Positions 12,284 through 22,640 are shown, counted from the first letter of the stretch. The stretch is DNA of 64,000 nt from Tenrec ecaudatus (GCF_050624435.1 NC_134536.1:130664758-130728757); one strand, 5' to 3'. Notes: generated from the letters alone by a model not told the origin. Translations and numbers: made by a program.

Positions 12284-13050
12284 CACTGAGCTCAGATCAA
12301 CAGCCATTGCCTCCATGTGTGGTCTCAGAGCCAACTCCCTAAACATGGGAGATGTCACCAGCTGTGATTTGCAGGCCTCTGGGGCCCTGGGGCATGGACC
12401 ACATGCTAAGGGGAAGGAACAGTGAGAGCTAGGAGAGGGTAGAAGACAGAATCAGACTGGAGTCCATTTCAGTCTGTGCTGAAACTCCCAGAAGAAAAGG
12501 GGGGTGTGTGAGGGGGAGGTTTTCACGGAGGTGGCCAACCTCCCAGCTCACCTAGGGGTCTCTTGCACAGCACAGTGAGGATAAAGGGACATCACGACAT
12601 GATGAACTACGATGGAGTTCAGCCACTCCTACCCACCCCACTCTCACCGGGCCAAATGGCACCCTCTAATGTGGGACCCTGGATTCTAGTGCCTCAGCCA
12701 ACCTATGACAAGGTGAGGAATTCTCACCCACTCTGGTTGCAGTTCCCTCATGTGCCCTGTAGGGGTGGTAGAGTACCAAAGCTGCAAGAAGGATGCTCCC
12801 GGGCAGGTTCTGGGCAGTAACTCCATTAGACTTACCGGCTCTGTTTGTTTTGGCTTTCCTCTGTTTTGTTTTTTATATTTATGCATGTGCCCTATCACAG
12901 ACCAAGAATAAATCAGACTTTCTCGAGGCCGGACCTAGCCATCCATCGGTTTTAAAAGATCTCCAGAAATTGGAACGGGAGGCAGAGTTAAGGACCATTC
13001 ACTTATCCTGCATCCTCATTCATGCCTATTCCTAAGTGCTGATTAATCTA

Positions 13051-13051
13051 A

Positions 13052-13113
<62 letters not shown>
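13051..13113 (+). repeat. (CA)n(TA)n microsatellite followed by T run
   Basis: About six CA, then about 24 TA, then a 12-base T run. The surrounding 12.3-13.3 kb holds no recognisable exon. Confidence 0.95.
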
Positions 13114-13121
<8 letters not shown>

Positions 13122-13304
13122 TTTTGGTTAAATGAAAATGATTTCATCCAACATTGAAATAACGGAGAAAGAAAAATTCTATCACGTTCTCCACTCCTTC
13201 CCATCCTTCCATATTCTCGTCCACTCCGCACATCGTATCCCCCCTTTCTTTATTCTTATGCATCCATACTTTACAGAGCACCGATGGAGCGTGGCTGATA
13301 ACAA

Positions 13305-13502
13305 AATGACTGGAGGTTTCAAGCCACCAGCAGCTCCACACGAACAAAGGCCCGGTGGTCTGCTCCCATATAGGCGGCAGCCTAGGAAACCCTCTGGGCA
13401 GTTCTGCTTTGTCCTTCAGAGTGGCCACGAGCCCACAACACACAACCTGCTGTTTCTCGGGCCGCTCTGAGTTGGCATTGACTTGATGGCAGGTATCTGG
13501 AG
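13305..13502 (+). mobile_element. AfroSINE relic
   Basis: 'ggtttcaagccaccagcagctcc', 'ctaggaaaccctctgggcagttctgc', 'ctgagttggcattgacttga'. The head is lost. Confidence 0.7.
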
Positions 13503-15233
13503 TTTTGTTTCGCTTGAGTGTAACTCTAGTGACAAACAATCCGTTATTCTTCCCTGCTACCACCCCGCTTCGATGCTGCTTCCAGACTGCCAACATGATG
13601 CAGGGAAGCCTGTGAGAAACAGGATGCAGGGGCCTTGCCTTGTGTTTCTGCGTCTCCAAGTTTTCCATCTTCCCACTTGTCTATGGCTCTCACTGAGTGG
13701 AAAACCTCCGAGTTTCCTTTCTCTGACAGATCTCTGCCTCCCTCGGGTTCTGGCTTTGGTAGGGTTCATTGTCATTTCAAGGCTACACATGTTGCTCTCC
13801 CTTGAAAAGCTATGGACTGACAACCATTCGCTTGATTTTAGATGCTGAGAGGATACTCCTTTTTTAGTTCCACAGCTTTTTATTTATAGCCTGGGTAACT
13901 CTGAGAAGAGCATATTTTCACATGTATCTTTTATTATTTTTTAAAAATTGGTTTCTTCCAACTAAATTCTCAAGAATAAATGGCTTGCAGTGTGAGTCAG
14001 CTGCTTGGAGAAGCAAGGGCCCCCGAAGGCTTGTCGCCTGGCTGGGTATTTAGGACCTGTGGCTGTCATATCATCAGGTAGAGGGGTCAGGATTTACAGC
14101 ACAGATTTTTGGGGACCCAATTTAGCCCCTCACAAGGTAGGGTGGCGTGTCCATCAGCTGGAAGGAGGCGGCTTCTTTTCAGGGTTTGCTTTCTGCTGGG
14201 AAGGCTGCCTCACCTGAGGAGAGAGAAAGAAATGCAAACTGACAGTCTTTGACCATGATCCCATTCATCCCAGGTTCGATTCTATGGCCCGCCTACTTTA
14301 TTGCTCTTTTTCTTCCCCTGTGGTTTACTTCATCAGGCTTGCATCCAACCACGCATGCGTGTTTGGTCTCCACTCATGTGCTGCCATCTCCTCCTTGCAA
14401 CATCACGTCTCCCACTTCCTGCCTCGGTTTCCTGTTTCTCTTCCTCCCCTGTTCCAACCCTCTGTCCTCTGCCTTGGGCAAACGCTGCCCGCTGGACCGC
14501 AAGGGGTTGATTATTCCATGAAGGGAGTTGTATTCAGTCCCAGACCTACCCCCCCCCCCCATCTCTACCTGTCCAGGAAGCCTGGGCTCTTTTATGCTGT
14601 TTTGTTGTTGCTGTTCCGCCTTTTTCTGCCACTCTCGCCAGGATGCTCTCATGTGATCGCGTTTAGATTTGTACCTTTTCCTTCTGAAGACAAGCCTGGA
14701 TTGAAGAAGGAGCCACAAACGCTCCACCCTTTCTGCCTCCAAGACCCATTCCATCCCTAGAGCCTAACTCAGCCCAGTGACCATGAGGAATGAAGTTTCA
14801 TTCTTCTAAGATCTAGATTTCTGGGGTCCATGGAGTCGGGGTGGTTCACCCAGGCCATTGCCCTGAGATCTTTTGAATCTTATGAGTTCAAAACTTCCTA
14901 AATCTTGAGATAATTGGCTTCCTAAAGGTTGTCTTTGAGTCATGCAATAGCCTAGTAAGTCTTTCAGTAAAGACTATTTGGCCTCAGGAATTGGGTTCTT
15001 TTGGGGAAAAAAACTCTCTGATGGTAAGTTGCTATAATATAAATCCTGTTCTGGAAGGTCTTACATCTTTTGAACCTTCTCCAGTAGAATGTTACCCTGA
15101 GGGGCAAACGCGAACCGAAATCTAAACCCCATTCCTGATGATGGCCACTCATATCAATCTTACAAATTGTGTGTTAAATAAACAACGCATTTCTATGATT
15201 GGTTTAATATCATTTTTTGGTATAATATCATTT
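13503..15233. other. No recognisable exon downstream of copy A
   Basis: This interval should hold the cytoplasmic exon and 3' end of the copy A gene if it has them. Frames at 14.28-14.76 kb overlap on both strands without splice support. A poly-C run lies at 14.55 kb. Confidence 0.4.
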
Positions 15234-15407
15234 TTATTTTAACCAACACCAGTCCCGGCTCGTTCTCTCTGCAGTTGGCCCAAAGACCTTATCAGAACAG
15301 AAATGAGGATAAGTCGGGGCATAGGTTCTGGGGCATCCTTTGGAGATCAGGCCTCGACACCAGCAGTTGGCTCTGCCCTCTCGAACCTGACTCTGGCCCC
15401 CACTTAC

Positions 15408-15508
15408 CTGAGGCCCCACTTCCCAGAGGAGGAAGTACAGGACTGAGAACACCACACCCTTGTTCAGGATGAAGCCACACATCAGGATAGGAACAAGCTG
15501 TGGCAGGC
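15408..15508 (-). CDS. Transmembrane exon with Lys, TREM1/NKp44-like (copy A)
   Basis: The acceptor GACTTTACAG is followed by GC CTG CCA…, encoding LPQLVPILMCGFILNKGVVF and then SVLYFLLWEVGPQ, with donor GTAAGT. It is 101 nt long, phase 1 in and phase 0 out. The lone Lys within a hydrophobic helix is the DAP12-binding signature of activating TREM/NKp44 receptors. If the donor is not used, the frame runs on to a TAA at about 15234 that overlaps an AATAAA. Confidence 0.65.
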
Positions 15509-18500
15509 CTGTAAAGTCAAGGTCAAGAACGGGCTTCCCAAGTGTGATGATACAGATTCCCAAAGGGAGAGGATGTGCTGCACACACTGCTCTGCAGACC
15601 AGCCTGCCTTTGGCCACAGGAGCAGCCAAGAAGAATTTCCTACCGGTTGAAGTTGGGGCCTTGCCCTTGCCTGTGTTCTTCAACTTTGGTCTTCCCCCAG
15701 GGAAAATAAAAAACCCATTGCTGCAAGTCAATTCCGACTCACAGGGACCCTACCAGACAGAGTAGAACACCCTTGTAATGCCATCACCTTGACACAAGCA
15801 GACTGGCACTTCTTTCTCCCGTGGAACTTGAATAGCTGACCTTCTGGTTGGCAGTTATGCACTTAAGCACTGCGCCACCAAGGCTCCTGGCTCTCTTCCA
15901 TGGGATTCTAACTCTTCTCATGTCTCAGCATCTCCTTACTCCTCTCCTGGTGGGTTTATCTGCAAGGATGTCCTGATCCTTCCACTCAGTGGCCCAGGCT
16001 GTCTAATATTCTCTGTTGCCCACTGAGTGGATTCATAATCAAGGTGACCCCATGCTATCTGATTGGAGCTGCTCCATAGGGTTTTCCTGACTGGTTCTTT
16101 AAAAGTAGATCACTAGGCCCTGCTTTCTAGGTATCTCTGGATAAACTTGAACCTCCAACTTTTAACTGAGTGGGTTAACCTTTTGCATTACCCAGACATC
16201 ATTGCATGAAGTCTCCTTATAGAACCGCCAAAAAATAAAATAAGAAACCCAAACAAAACAAAGTCACTGCCATCAAGTCAATTCCGGCTCATAGCAATTC
16301 TATAGGACAGAGTAGAACTGCCCCTGTGGGTTTCTGAGACTGCAACATCTTATGAGAGTAGAGTTCCCCATCTTTCTCCCACCAGGGAGTGCCTGGTGGT
16401 TTTGAACTGCTGACCTTGTGGTTAGCAGCCCCACAGAACCTGGTACACCACCACAGCTCCTGTTTAGAGGACCTGCGGTAGTTACATAATTTCATGTCAA
16501 CTTGAAAATATATAAAAGTGTAGGGGTGGAGTTTAGCCTTTCACTCAGGCCACAGCTTGATGGTGCCTCCCTGTGGGCGTGGCCTTCTCATAGGAAGGGT
16601 CCTGGGACCCTCTCCCTCTCTCTCCCTTCACCTTCCTGCTGGCTGACCCTGGTTGCTTTGAGTCCTGTGATGTGGCCACTGCCATCGGATCCACACAACT
16701 TTGCACCCACCGGCCTGTGATATTTCTGCATTACGTATTATTGCACGAGTCTTCAAGAGTCTGAAGAGGGATTTATGGGCTAGTATTGGACTTATGGACT
16801 TGGGTTGGACTGGGCTGGGACGGTTTTCTGATATACAATCATGTCTTGATATAAAGCTCTTTCTTACACATATCTGAGTATCACTGGATTCACAGGATCT
16901 AATCCTCAAGTGCTCCCACCCCCCTACTGGCAGCTCAATGCTACTAGGGTCTCTCTCTCTCTCTCTCACTCCCCCCCCCCCCACACACATACACACACAG
17001 TAGTAGTCCTGGTGATGTGGTTAAATTGTTAAGTGGTTAAGCATGGTCAGCAGTTCAAATCCATCAGCCGCTCCTCAGGAGAAAGATGAGGCTTCCTATT
17101 CCCGTAACAGTTAAAGTCTTGGAAATCCACAGGGGCAGTTCTACCCCGTCCTGTAGGGTAACTAGAAATCATAATTGACTTGATGGCAATGAGTTTGGTT
17201 TTCACGGGGCTTCAATAAGAACCCAGGCCAATTGAAATATAATGCAAATTTCCCACGAAGATTTCCAAGACTATGCACATATGTGAAACACAACACACTA
17301 CCTACTGTTGTGATGGGAGTGTGCTTGCTACTCACAAGGATGAGCAGGGGAAATTGTGATGGCAAAATAAATTTCCAGGCAACCTGTCAGACCTTTTTCT
17401 CCCCAAAGACGTTTTCAGTTTTCTTGAAATGGTTTCTTCATGAATACACCGTGTCCTTCAAAAAACTGTATCAAGATCACCCCCGGCTTCGTCACCCTCC
17501 CTTCTTTATTCTTAACAGTATTTATTTTCTCCATAATCCTTGTACCCGATCTCTCTGCCGTGAATTTAACACCCCAACAGAACCCCTCAGAAATCCATGC
17601 TCTGACCGAACTTTGTAGGACACGCTAAGGAGACTAAGACACGTGTCTTACAGGGAGAACTTTTCTGCAGGCATCCATTGGCTGCAGAGATATGTTTAAA
17701 CCCATTGTCTTGGGAATAAACCCAAACATGGAGGAGCTAAAAATCTAGTAGCAATCCGTTTGGACCTAGCTTTGCCTCGATGCGTCTGTACAAAGAATTT
17801 GTAGAAAATCCCCATGATTTGTTCATGAAAATTGTCCACTCGCTTTGACTACAAACGTCCTCTATATAGAAACCAAAGTCACAGGCACCGAGTTGATTTG
17901 CTGCTCCTAGTGCCCGAGTGGAACTGTCCCATAGCGTTTCAGAGGTTTTCATCTCTATGGGAGCAGAGAGCCTCCTCTTTCTCCCACGGACATTTGGTGA
18001 GTTTGAACAGCCAACGTGTCCACCTGCTGACCTCCTTCGCATTAGCAGTTAATCACCATGCCGTTAGGGTTTACATGTATACATATATATGCCCGTAGAT
18101 GTGTGTGTACACACATGTATATGTGTACCTATATATGCATATGCATAGATATACCTATATATAAAACCCAAACCAATGGCCATTGTGTGTGGCCCACCAT
18201 TGACTGCCTAAGGCGGTGAGCTCAACCAAACCCCTTCTTTCTCTCACCATTGCAGTAGACCAGGCGATAGGGATGATGCAGGATGAAGGGATCCTGAGGA
18301 GAGAGGTCGATCACACACTGGTACAGCCCCGCGTCCTGCCTCTGGAATCCCATCACGGTGACCTTCATGATGGCATCCTTGGGGAAGTCCTCCAGCAGGA
18401 ACCTTCCAGACCGGACTGATTCTGTCTCTAGGCTTTTGGTTGTTGTCTGCACCAGCGTCTCAGGGGGGCCCTGGCTTCTCACCCGCTGCCAGGCCTTCAG

Positions 18501-20048
18501 ATTGGAGCCGTACTTTTTGACGTTGTAAGGACACAGCATGGTCAGGTTGGCTCCTTCCGTGAGGCACTCTTTCTCTTCTCCTATGTCAACTGCTTGGGAC
18601 CCTGGAATGAAGATTAAGGGGTGTCACCCATCAAACACTTTTTCTGTCACCCAGCCCCCCCCCCCTGCCCGCTCCCCACCCGCTAGCCTCAGGCTGCCCA
18701 TCAGCCACCAGGCCCCAGGTCAAAGGGAGTCCAAGCATCATCAAAGTTAGGAGACATTTAGATCACTGTAAATTATCTTGAAAGGGATGTCTACATCCTG
18801 TGTCCTCCTCCCTCTTCCGCAGCCTCCCTGCCTCTACTCACTCCACACATGTTTTGAGCAATTTCAAGATAATCATATAGACATGCATATACCAGCAAGA
18901 GATACACATAAGAAGCAAAAAAGGCAAAATTGTAATTGATTGCATCTAGGCGAGTCTAGGTGATACATGTGTACCGTGTATTCTTTCTAGATCTTTGTAG
19001 GACGGAGACCCTACAAAGAGAGCTAAGAAAGAACTCCCTCAGCGTTAGCTCCCATATCCTACGTGTAGGTCTCCAGAGAAACCCCTTGCTTTCTGGAACA
19101 CTGTCCTGTGTCTGAAGGTCTGGGGGCCCCAACTTGAACGTTTTCCCCACTGCTGTCTCAGAGTGGAGTCACTGGAAGAATTCTCGCCTCCAAAGATCTC
19201 TTTCTAGTGTTGCACCCACCATGCCATTGAGCACCATATGCCCAGCTGTGTCCTTGCTGCCACCGCTGCCACCACCACCACTACCATCACCATCATAATG
19301 GTGTTTACTGAGCACTTACTATGTGCAAGATACCGAGCCAAGATCTTAATTCTAGAGACAGCCTTGTTAAATACCTACTGTGTGCTGCCTGCTTAGAAAA
19401 GAGGACACAGGGGCTCACAGTGGTCACAGAAGCTTTTAAAGGTCAGACACAGCAGCTTTGAATCCACCTCAGTCTGACTTCTGACCCTGAAGGCTTGTCA
19501 CATTCCTCTCCGTGCCCCGCTGCAGTCACTTCCACTGAAGGCTTGTCGCCATGACACTCTGGCTCCTTTGATAGTGTGAACCTTTCCTGCTCCCCACACC
19601 GATCCTCCCTGGGGACAGAGTGCTCCTTGGGCAGGGGGACGATCTGCCTCTTCTTCGCATGTCCTGGGCTGTCCGCCCGGGGATGGGGATTACATGGAGG
19701 ACCCCACCTAAGTTTCTCACCTTCAAGATGCAGTAGGGGGACCCCCAGCTTCTAGCTCATGGCCCAGCCCCTACTGCGACCCAGTCTGCTTTCTTCACCC
19801 TCCTTTTGGCCCTGCTGTCTCTCACACATACCCTCGTGCCACCCAGACCATCCTCTCACTAGGCATCTCCTCTCGAGCAGGAGTCTGTGTGGCACAAATG
19901 GCGAAACCCTGTGCTGCTAGGGGAAAGGCTGGCGACTGGACAGAACACGGAGAAGAAACGCCTGGCGATCAGGTCCAGTCGGCATCAACTGCCCAGCAAC
20001 AAGGCACCCTTAGCTTCCCTGACTTTCCTTACCTGAGACGTAGGCCAG

Positions 20049-20080
<32 letters not shown>

Positions 20081-20111
20081 GTGGTCCCTTCAGAAGTCCT
20101 GTCGCCGTCAT
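15408..20111 (-). CDS. TREM1-like paralogue (copy A), partial model of three exons
   Basis: Exons recognised are 20111-20033 (signal peptide), 18601-18248 (Ig V) and 15508-15408 (transmembrane). The first two are paralogous to TREM1 at 43-49 kb. The third is not a match to TREM1 exon 4: it enters in phase 1 rather than 2, has different residues, and leaves in phase 0 at a GTAAGT donor, so a further cytoplasmic exon should follow but was not found. The Ig V exon ends in phase 1, so it would splice in frame straight onto the membrane exon, giving a stalkless receptor. The membrane Lys (FILNKGVVF) predicts DAP12 pairing. The helix resembles NKp44/NCR2 (LVPxxxCG… with a Trp-rich exit) as well as TREM1. 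It could be a TREM3-like or NCR2-like gene, or a hybrid. No stop or frameshift was seen in the three exons. Confidence 0.65.
15705..15893 (-). mobile_element. AfroSINE
   Basis: Reverse: 'agtcaattccgactcacagg', 'accagacagagtagaacacc', 'gctgaccttctggttggcag' and 'actgcgccaccaaggctcc'. It lies about 200 bp from the copy A membrane exon, where a stalk exon would be expected. Confidence 0.88.
16025..16200 (-). mobile_element. AfroSINE, old copy
   Basis: 'aatcaaggtgaccccatgct', 'tccatagggttttcctgact' and 'aacctccaacttttaactga' follow the reversed order. Confidence 0.6.
16258..16462 (-). mobile_element. AfroSINE, near full length
   Basis: 'tcactgccatcaagtcaatt', 'ataggacagagtagaactgc', 'ttgaactgctgaccttgtgg', 'gtacaccaccacagctcctg'. 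Confidence 0.88.
16476..16905 (-). repeat. Interspersed repeat family 1 (copy A gene region)
   Basis: Minus orientation: the far end 'ggtagttacataatttcatgtcaac' and 'ggagtttagcctttcactcagg' mirror the 3' end of the 33.0-kb copy. It lies in the intron between the Ig V and membrane exons of copy A. Confidence 0.65.
16951..17000 (+). repeat. (TC)n, C run and (CA)n compound tract
   Basis: A pyrimidine-rich simple repeat between a family 1 repeat and an AfroSINE in the copy A intron. Confidence 0.9.
17002..17212 (+). mobile_element. AfroSINE
   Basis: 'gtcctggtgatgtggttaaa', 'ggtcagcagttcaaatccat', 'aaatccacaggggcagttct' and 'cataattgacttgatggcaa'. Confidence 0.88.
17865..18066 (-). mobile_element. 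AfroSINE next to copy A Ig V exon
   Basis: 'caaagtcacaggcaccgagt', 'gtggaactgtcccatagcgt', 'gtttgaacagccaacgtgtc'. It is about 180 bp beyond the Ig V donor, near the duplicon edge. Confidence 0.75.
18248..18601 (-). CDS. TREM1-like copy A exon 2, Ig V domain
   Basis: A 354-nt, 1-1 phase exon with acceptor CATTCCAG and donor GTGAGA aligns without gaps to TREM1 exon 2 at 46.6-47.0 kb. It keeps both canonical Ig cysteines (LCPYN and GLYQCV), the Trp of KAWQR, the ANLT sequon, and the two extra flanking cysteines. The central TREM motif ending in VIDLSPQ is shared. About 31 of 119 residues differ from the paralogue, clustered in the SVRSGRFLLEDFPKDAI and VMGFQRQ strands and at the end (HHPYRLVY). 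Confidence 0.92.
19295..19500 (+). mobile_element. MIR-like relic in intron 1 of copy A
   Basis: 'gtttactgagcacttactatgtgcaagatac' is the MIR/L2-group head, followed by 'cacagaagc' and 'tttgaatccacctcagtctgactt'. It ends right where the high-identity block shared with copy B begins. Confidence 0.65.
20033..20111 (-). CDS. TREM1-like copy A exon 1, signal peptide with leucine run
   Basis: The ATG at 20111-20109 starts MTATGLLKGPR followed by eleven consecutive Leu, nine of them CTG, then AYVS. Exon 1 ends in phase 1 at GTAAGG. The hydrophobic core of the signal peptide is thus built largely by a trinucleotide repeat (20052-20078). The paralogous TREM1 exon has no such run. A length-variable CTG run here would change only core length. 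Confidence 0.8.
20052..20078 (-). repeat. (CTG)9 coding microsatellite in signal peptide of copy A
   Basis: Nine uninterrupted CAG on the plus strand read as nine CTG Leu codons within exon 1 of the TREM1-like gene. Confidence 0.95.
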
Positions 20112-20599
20112 TCTTTCCTGCCTTGGGTATGCCGTTCTGTCTCCTGGGCGTCTCTAAACTGTAGAGGATGCAGACCCCACAGATGGTTGTGGTCTTGCCG
20201 AGCTGCTGAGAGGCTTGGCTGTTCCTTTGTAATCGTGAGCTCCTGGGGGAACTGTGAGGAGGGCGAGGAGCTTAGACATGTACAGAAGGCAAGGAAGAGA
20301 GCCCTGCTCTTGTGACACCTTCCTTCCTGTCTTCCCCACGTCACAGGCCTGTTGGGAAACACTCAGTGTGTCCCCATGCTTCACCACAAACAGCTTATCA
20401 TCCTTGGCTGGGTCTTTCAGACCCACCCGCTGGATCTCCAGTGTCTTCTCCACTCCCTGCTCAGTTCTCATCCCAAGGCAGTCCCATCCCTGGCCACTGG
20501 TCACTTCGCCTCTCCTGGTCTCCTTTCTGGAATGATGCTTGTTGGTCCTAACAGTCCCTTTCAAGGGTCCTGCTGACCTGCCTTCTGAAGGTTTCCTCT

Positions 20600-20745
20600 A
20601 CACCAGTGCTTCTCAAACACTGGCCGGCAGCCCAATCCCCAAGGAAGCCTGGTAAGAGTACACATGGCCAGGGCCCTGTGGCAGACATTCATTCGGATCT
20701 GGTAGATCTGGGGAGGGACCCAGGAAGTTGCATGTTTACAAGTAA
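20600..20745 (+). mobile_element. MER5A-like hAT relic (duplicon A)
   Basis: 'accagtgcttctcaaac', 'agcctggtaagagtacacat', 'ggtagatctggggagggacc' and 'aagttgcatgtttacaag' follow the MER5A order. The paired copy at 49.27 kb shows it was present before the duplication. Confidence 0.7.
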
Positions 20746-21231
20746 ACACAGGGAATAGTGAGGCAAGTGGCCCCAATAGGACCTGCCTGTAAACAATCAG
20801 GGCAGGCCAAGTGGATCCTGAGTCAGTCCTCAGTTTTCCTGCCTGTGGACCAGCCATGTGCTTTCCTGAGCCACCCAGGCCAGGGGTGGACGCCAGGACA
20901 ATGACAGTGATGATGACAATGACCGCTGAGTGTGCAGGCTTCTTGACAGGAATGCCTCCTTTAATCGGATCCTATTTGGGAGATTGTGTGTTAGATGGTT
21001 GTCATACTTGGCTCTCTGGCACCAAACACCATCTCCACGCTGGGTGCATGACCTGGGGTGTTTGTGTCAGTAGGACGTAGAGCTCACTTCCCTTTCTATT
21101 GACGGTGGAGGCAGCTGTTTTCCTCCCCGCTCATATTCAGGGTGCAAGGATGTGGCTTGGCATGAGCTTGGCCATATTCATGGTTCTGCCCAGTGGTTCT
21201 GGCTCCTGAGGGTGTGTTGAAGGATGTAGAG

Positions 21232-21425
21232 CAGTAGTTCTCAATCTGTGGGTCGTGACTCCTTTGGGGTTGCATGACCCTTTTACAGGGGGTTGCCTGA
21301 TTCACATCAGTAGCCAAATTACAGTGATGAAGTAGCAACAAAAATAATTTTATGGTTGGGGGGGTCACCACAACATGAGGAACTGCATGAAAGGGTCACG
21401 GCATTAGGAAGGTGGAGAACCACTG
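21232..21425 (+). mobile_element. SPIN-like hAT MITE (non-autonomous)
   Basis: It starts cagtagttctcaatctgtgg and ends ggagaaccactg, so the 14-16 bp ends are inverted copies. The interior reads 'gggtcgtgac…', 'aattttatggttggggggg' and 'caccacaacatgaggaactg', the non-autonomous SPIN pattern as I recall it. Flanking 8-mers atgtagag and atgtcggg agree at 6 of 8 positions, fitting a hAT target duplication. The paralogous site at about 49,880 is empty. Confidence 0.85.
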
Positions 21426-21544
21426 ATGTCGGGCCATTTGGGGAAGTCACCCAGAGGCAATGAGGGTTTGCTTTTGGAAATTTAGGAGGAAACTGATCTT
21501 GACCATTGTTCAAATAGAGTCTGGAGTGGGGATGGGGGTGGGGG

Positions 21545-21665
21545 AAGCCAATGGTTAGCGTGCTCAGCGGCTAACCAAAAGGTTGGAACACGGTTCTACT
21601 CTGATACAGGAAATGGGAGTGAATGCCCTGAGTGAGAGTAGATTCAAGGGCAAGTGGTCTTGAAA
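21545..21665 (+). mobile_element. AfroSINE-like relic shared by both duplicons (A)
   Basis: 'ccaatggttagcgtgctcagcggctaaccaaaagg' and 'tgccctgagtgagagtag' match 49.97-50.07 kb, so the SINE predates the duplication. Confidence 0.65.
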
Positions 21666-21811
21666 GGGAGGCCCCCAAATTATTCTCTCACCATGAGGCC
21701 CTTCCCTTTAGAATCCAAAGATTCTTTAGACTCCCATAAAGTACCCTGATTGCAACCTGCTGACATGTACAAGACACAGGTAGACCTGCACTCATCTCTT
21801 GGGGGAACTGA

Positions 21812-21960
21812 AACACCAAAACGCACTGTGGTTAAGTCGAAGCTCACTCACAGTGACCCTATAGGACAGGACAGAACTGCCCCAGGTGAGTTTCTGAGAT
21901 CGTAACTTTTTACAAGAGTGAAAAGCCCCATCTTTCTCCTGTGAAGAGGCTGGCGCTTTG
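21812..21960 (-). mobile_element. AfroSINE, truncated, private to duplicon A
   Basis: 'gtggttaagtcgaagctcactcacagtgac', 'aggacaggacagaactgccc' and 'agccccatctttctcctgtg'. There is no counterpart at the matching site near 50.22 kb. Confidence 0.75.
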
Positions 21961-22549
21961 CTCCTTTGGGGAAACGACGTGGAACATTGTATGAGGACAT
22001 TGAGAGAGGAGCAGGGAAGGTGGAGTGCTCATGAGGATCCAAAGTTGTGACAAGATGCCACCACCATGCCTGTACCTTGCGTGTTCTCAAGCAGCACGTA
22101 GACATGGGCAGAACTCTGGGTTATCCCGGTATGTATGACTTTGGGCGCTTACGAGAGAGTAAAGCCACTCTCTCCTCGTGGGTCCTGGCTCATCAGGTGA
22201 CGTGTTGCCTGTATTGCTCTGGCCCCACCCCCTCTGTGTGCCTCGTGTTGTGTTAGGATCCAGGGATAACATGAAAGGAGGCACCGCTGATAGTCTCTCT
22301 TGACCTTTCTCCTAGATCCTCCACTGTCAACCTGCCACTATTTTTTGGAAACAAAACAAAGTCTCGTATATGTCGACCCCATAGCTGTCAGAGTAGAAGT
22401 GCGCCCCCTAGAGTTTTCTGTGGATGACTTCTCGGAATTAGAGAGCCAGGCTTTGACTCTGAGGTGCATCCGAGTAGATCTGTCTGCAAAATATTCCCCT
22501 TCGTAGCTGAGCAGGCAGGCATGGAACCACTCATAGGCTCCTTGAAAGC

Positions 22550-22640
22550 TCGCTGCCTCAAGTCCATTCCGAATCATAGTGACTATACGTGTGTCAGAAC
22601 AGAACTGTCCTCCAGAGCCTTTTCAAAGACCACTTTTTGG
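22550..22640 (-). mobile_element. AfroSINE tail-end fragment
   Basis: 'ctcaagtccattccgaatcatagtgac' and 'gtcagaacagaactgtcctc'. Confidence 0.65.

Larger units (their letters stand above)
18230..22520. repeat. TREM duplicon, copy A
   Basis: Runs from just beyond the Ig V donor, through intron 1 and exon 1, and into upstream flank. It aligns with 46.62-50.57 kb. Shared landmarks: the two exons, an intron-1 block at 19505-19985, a MER5A relic at 20.6 kb, an old AfroSINE at 21.55 kb and an older minus-strand SINE relic at 22.36-22.51 kb. Insertions private to this copy include the SPIN element at 21.23 kb and a minus-strand AfroSINE at 21.81 kb. Confidence 0.8.

Noticed and set aside
13144..13668. 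174-codon minus-strand frame
   Set aside because: It runs through an AfroSINE relic and microsatellite-flanking sequence with no protein-like domain.
14500..14560. Minus-strand frame with a tyrosine motif (GTEYNSL) that could be an ITIM-type cytoplasmic exon of copy A
   Set aside because: The sequence before it is a G run on the coding sense, not a pyrimidine tract, and phases do not match the phase-0 exit of the membrane exon.
15644..15700. Possible stalk exon of copy A (KNTGKGKAPTSTG before a GTAGGA donor in phase 1)
   Set aside because: No acceptor upstream gives a phase-1 entry without a stop, and an AfroSINE begins at 15705. The reading is attractive because it would join the membrane exon, but the splice logic fails.
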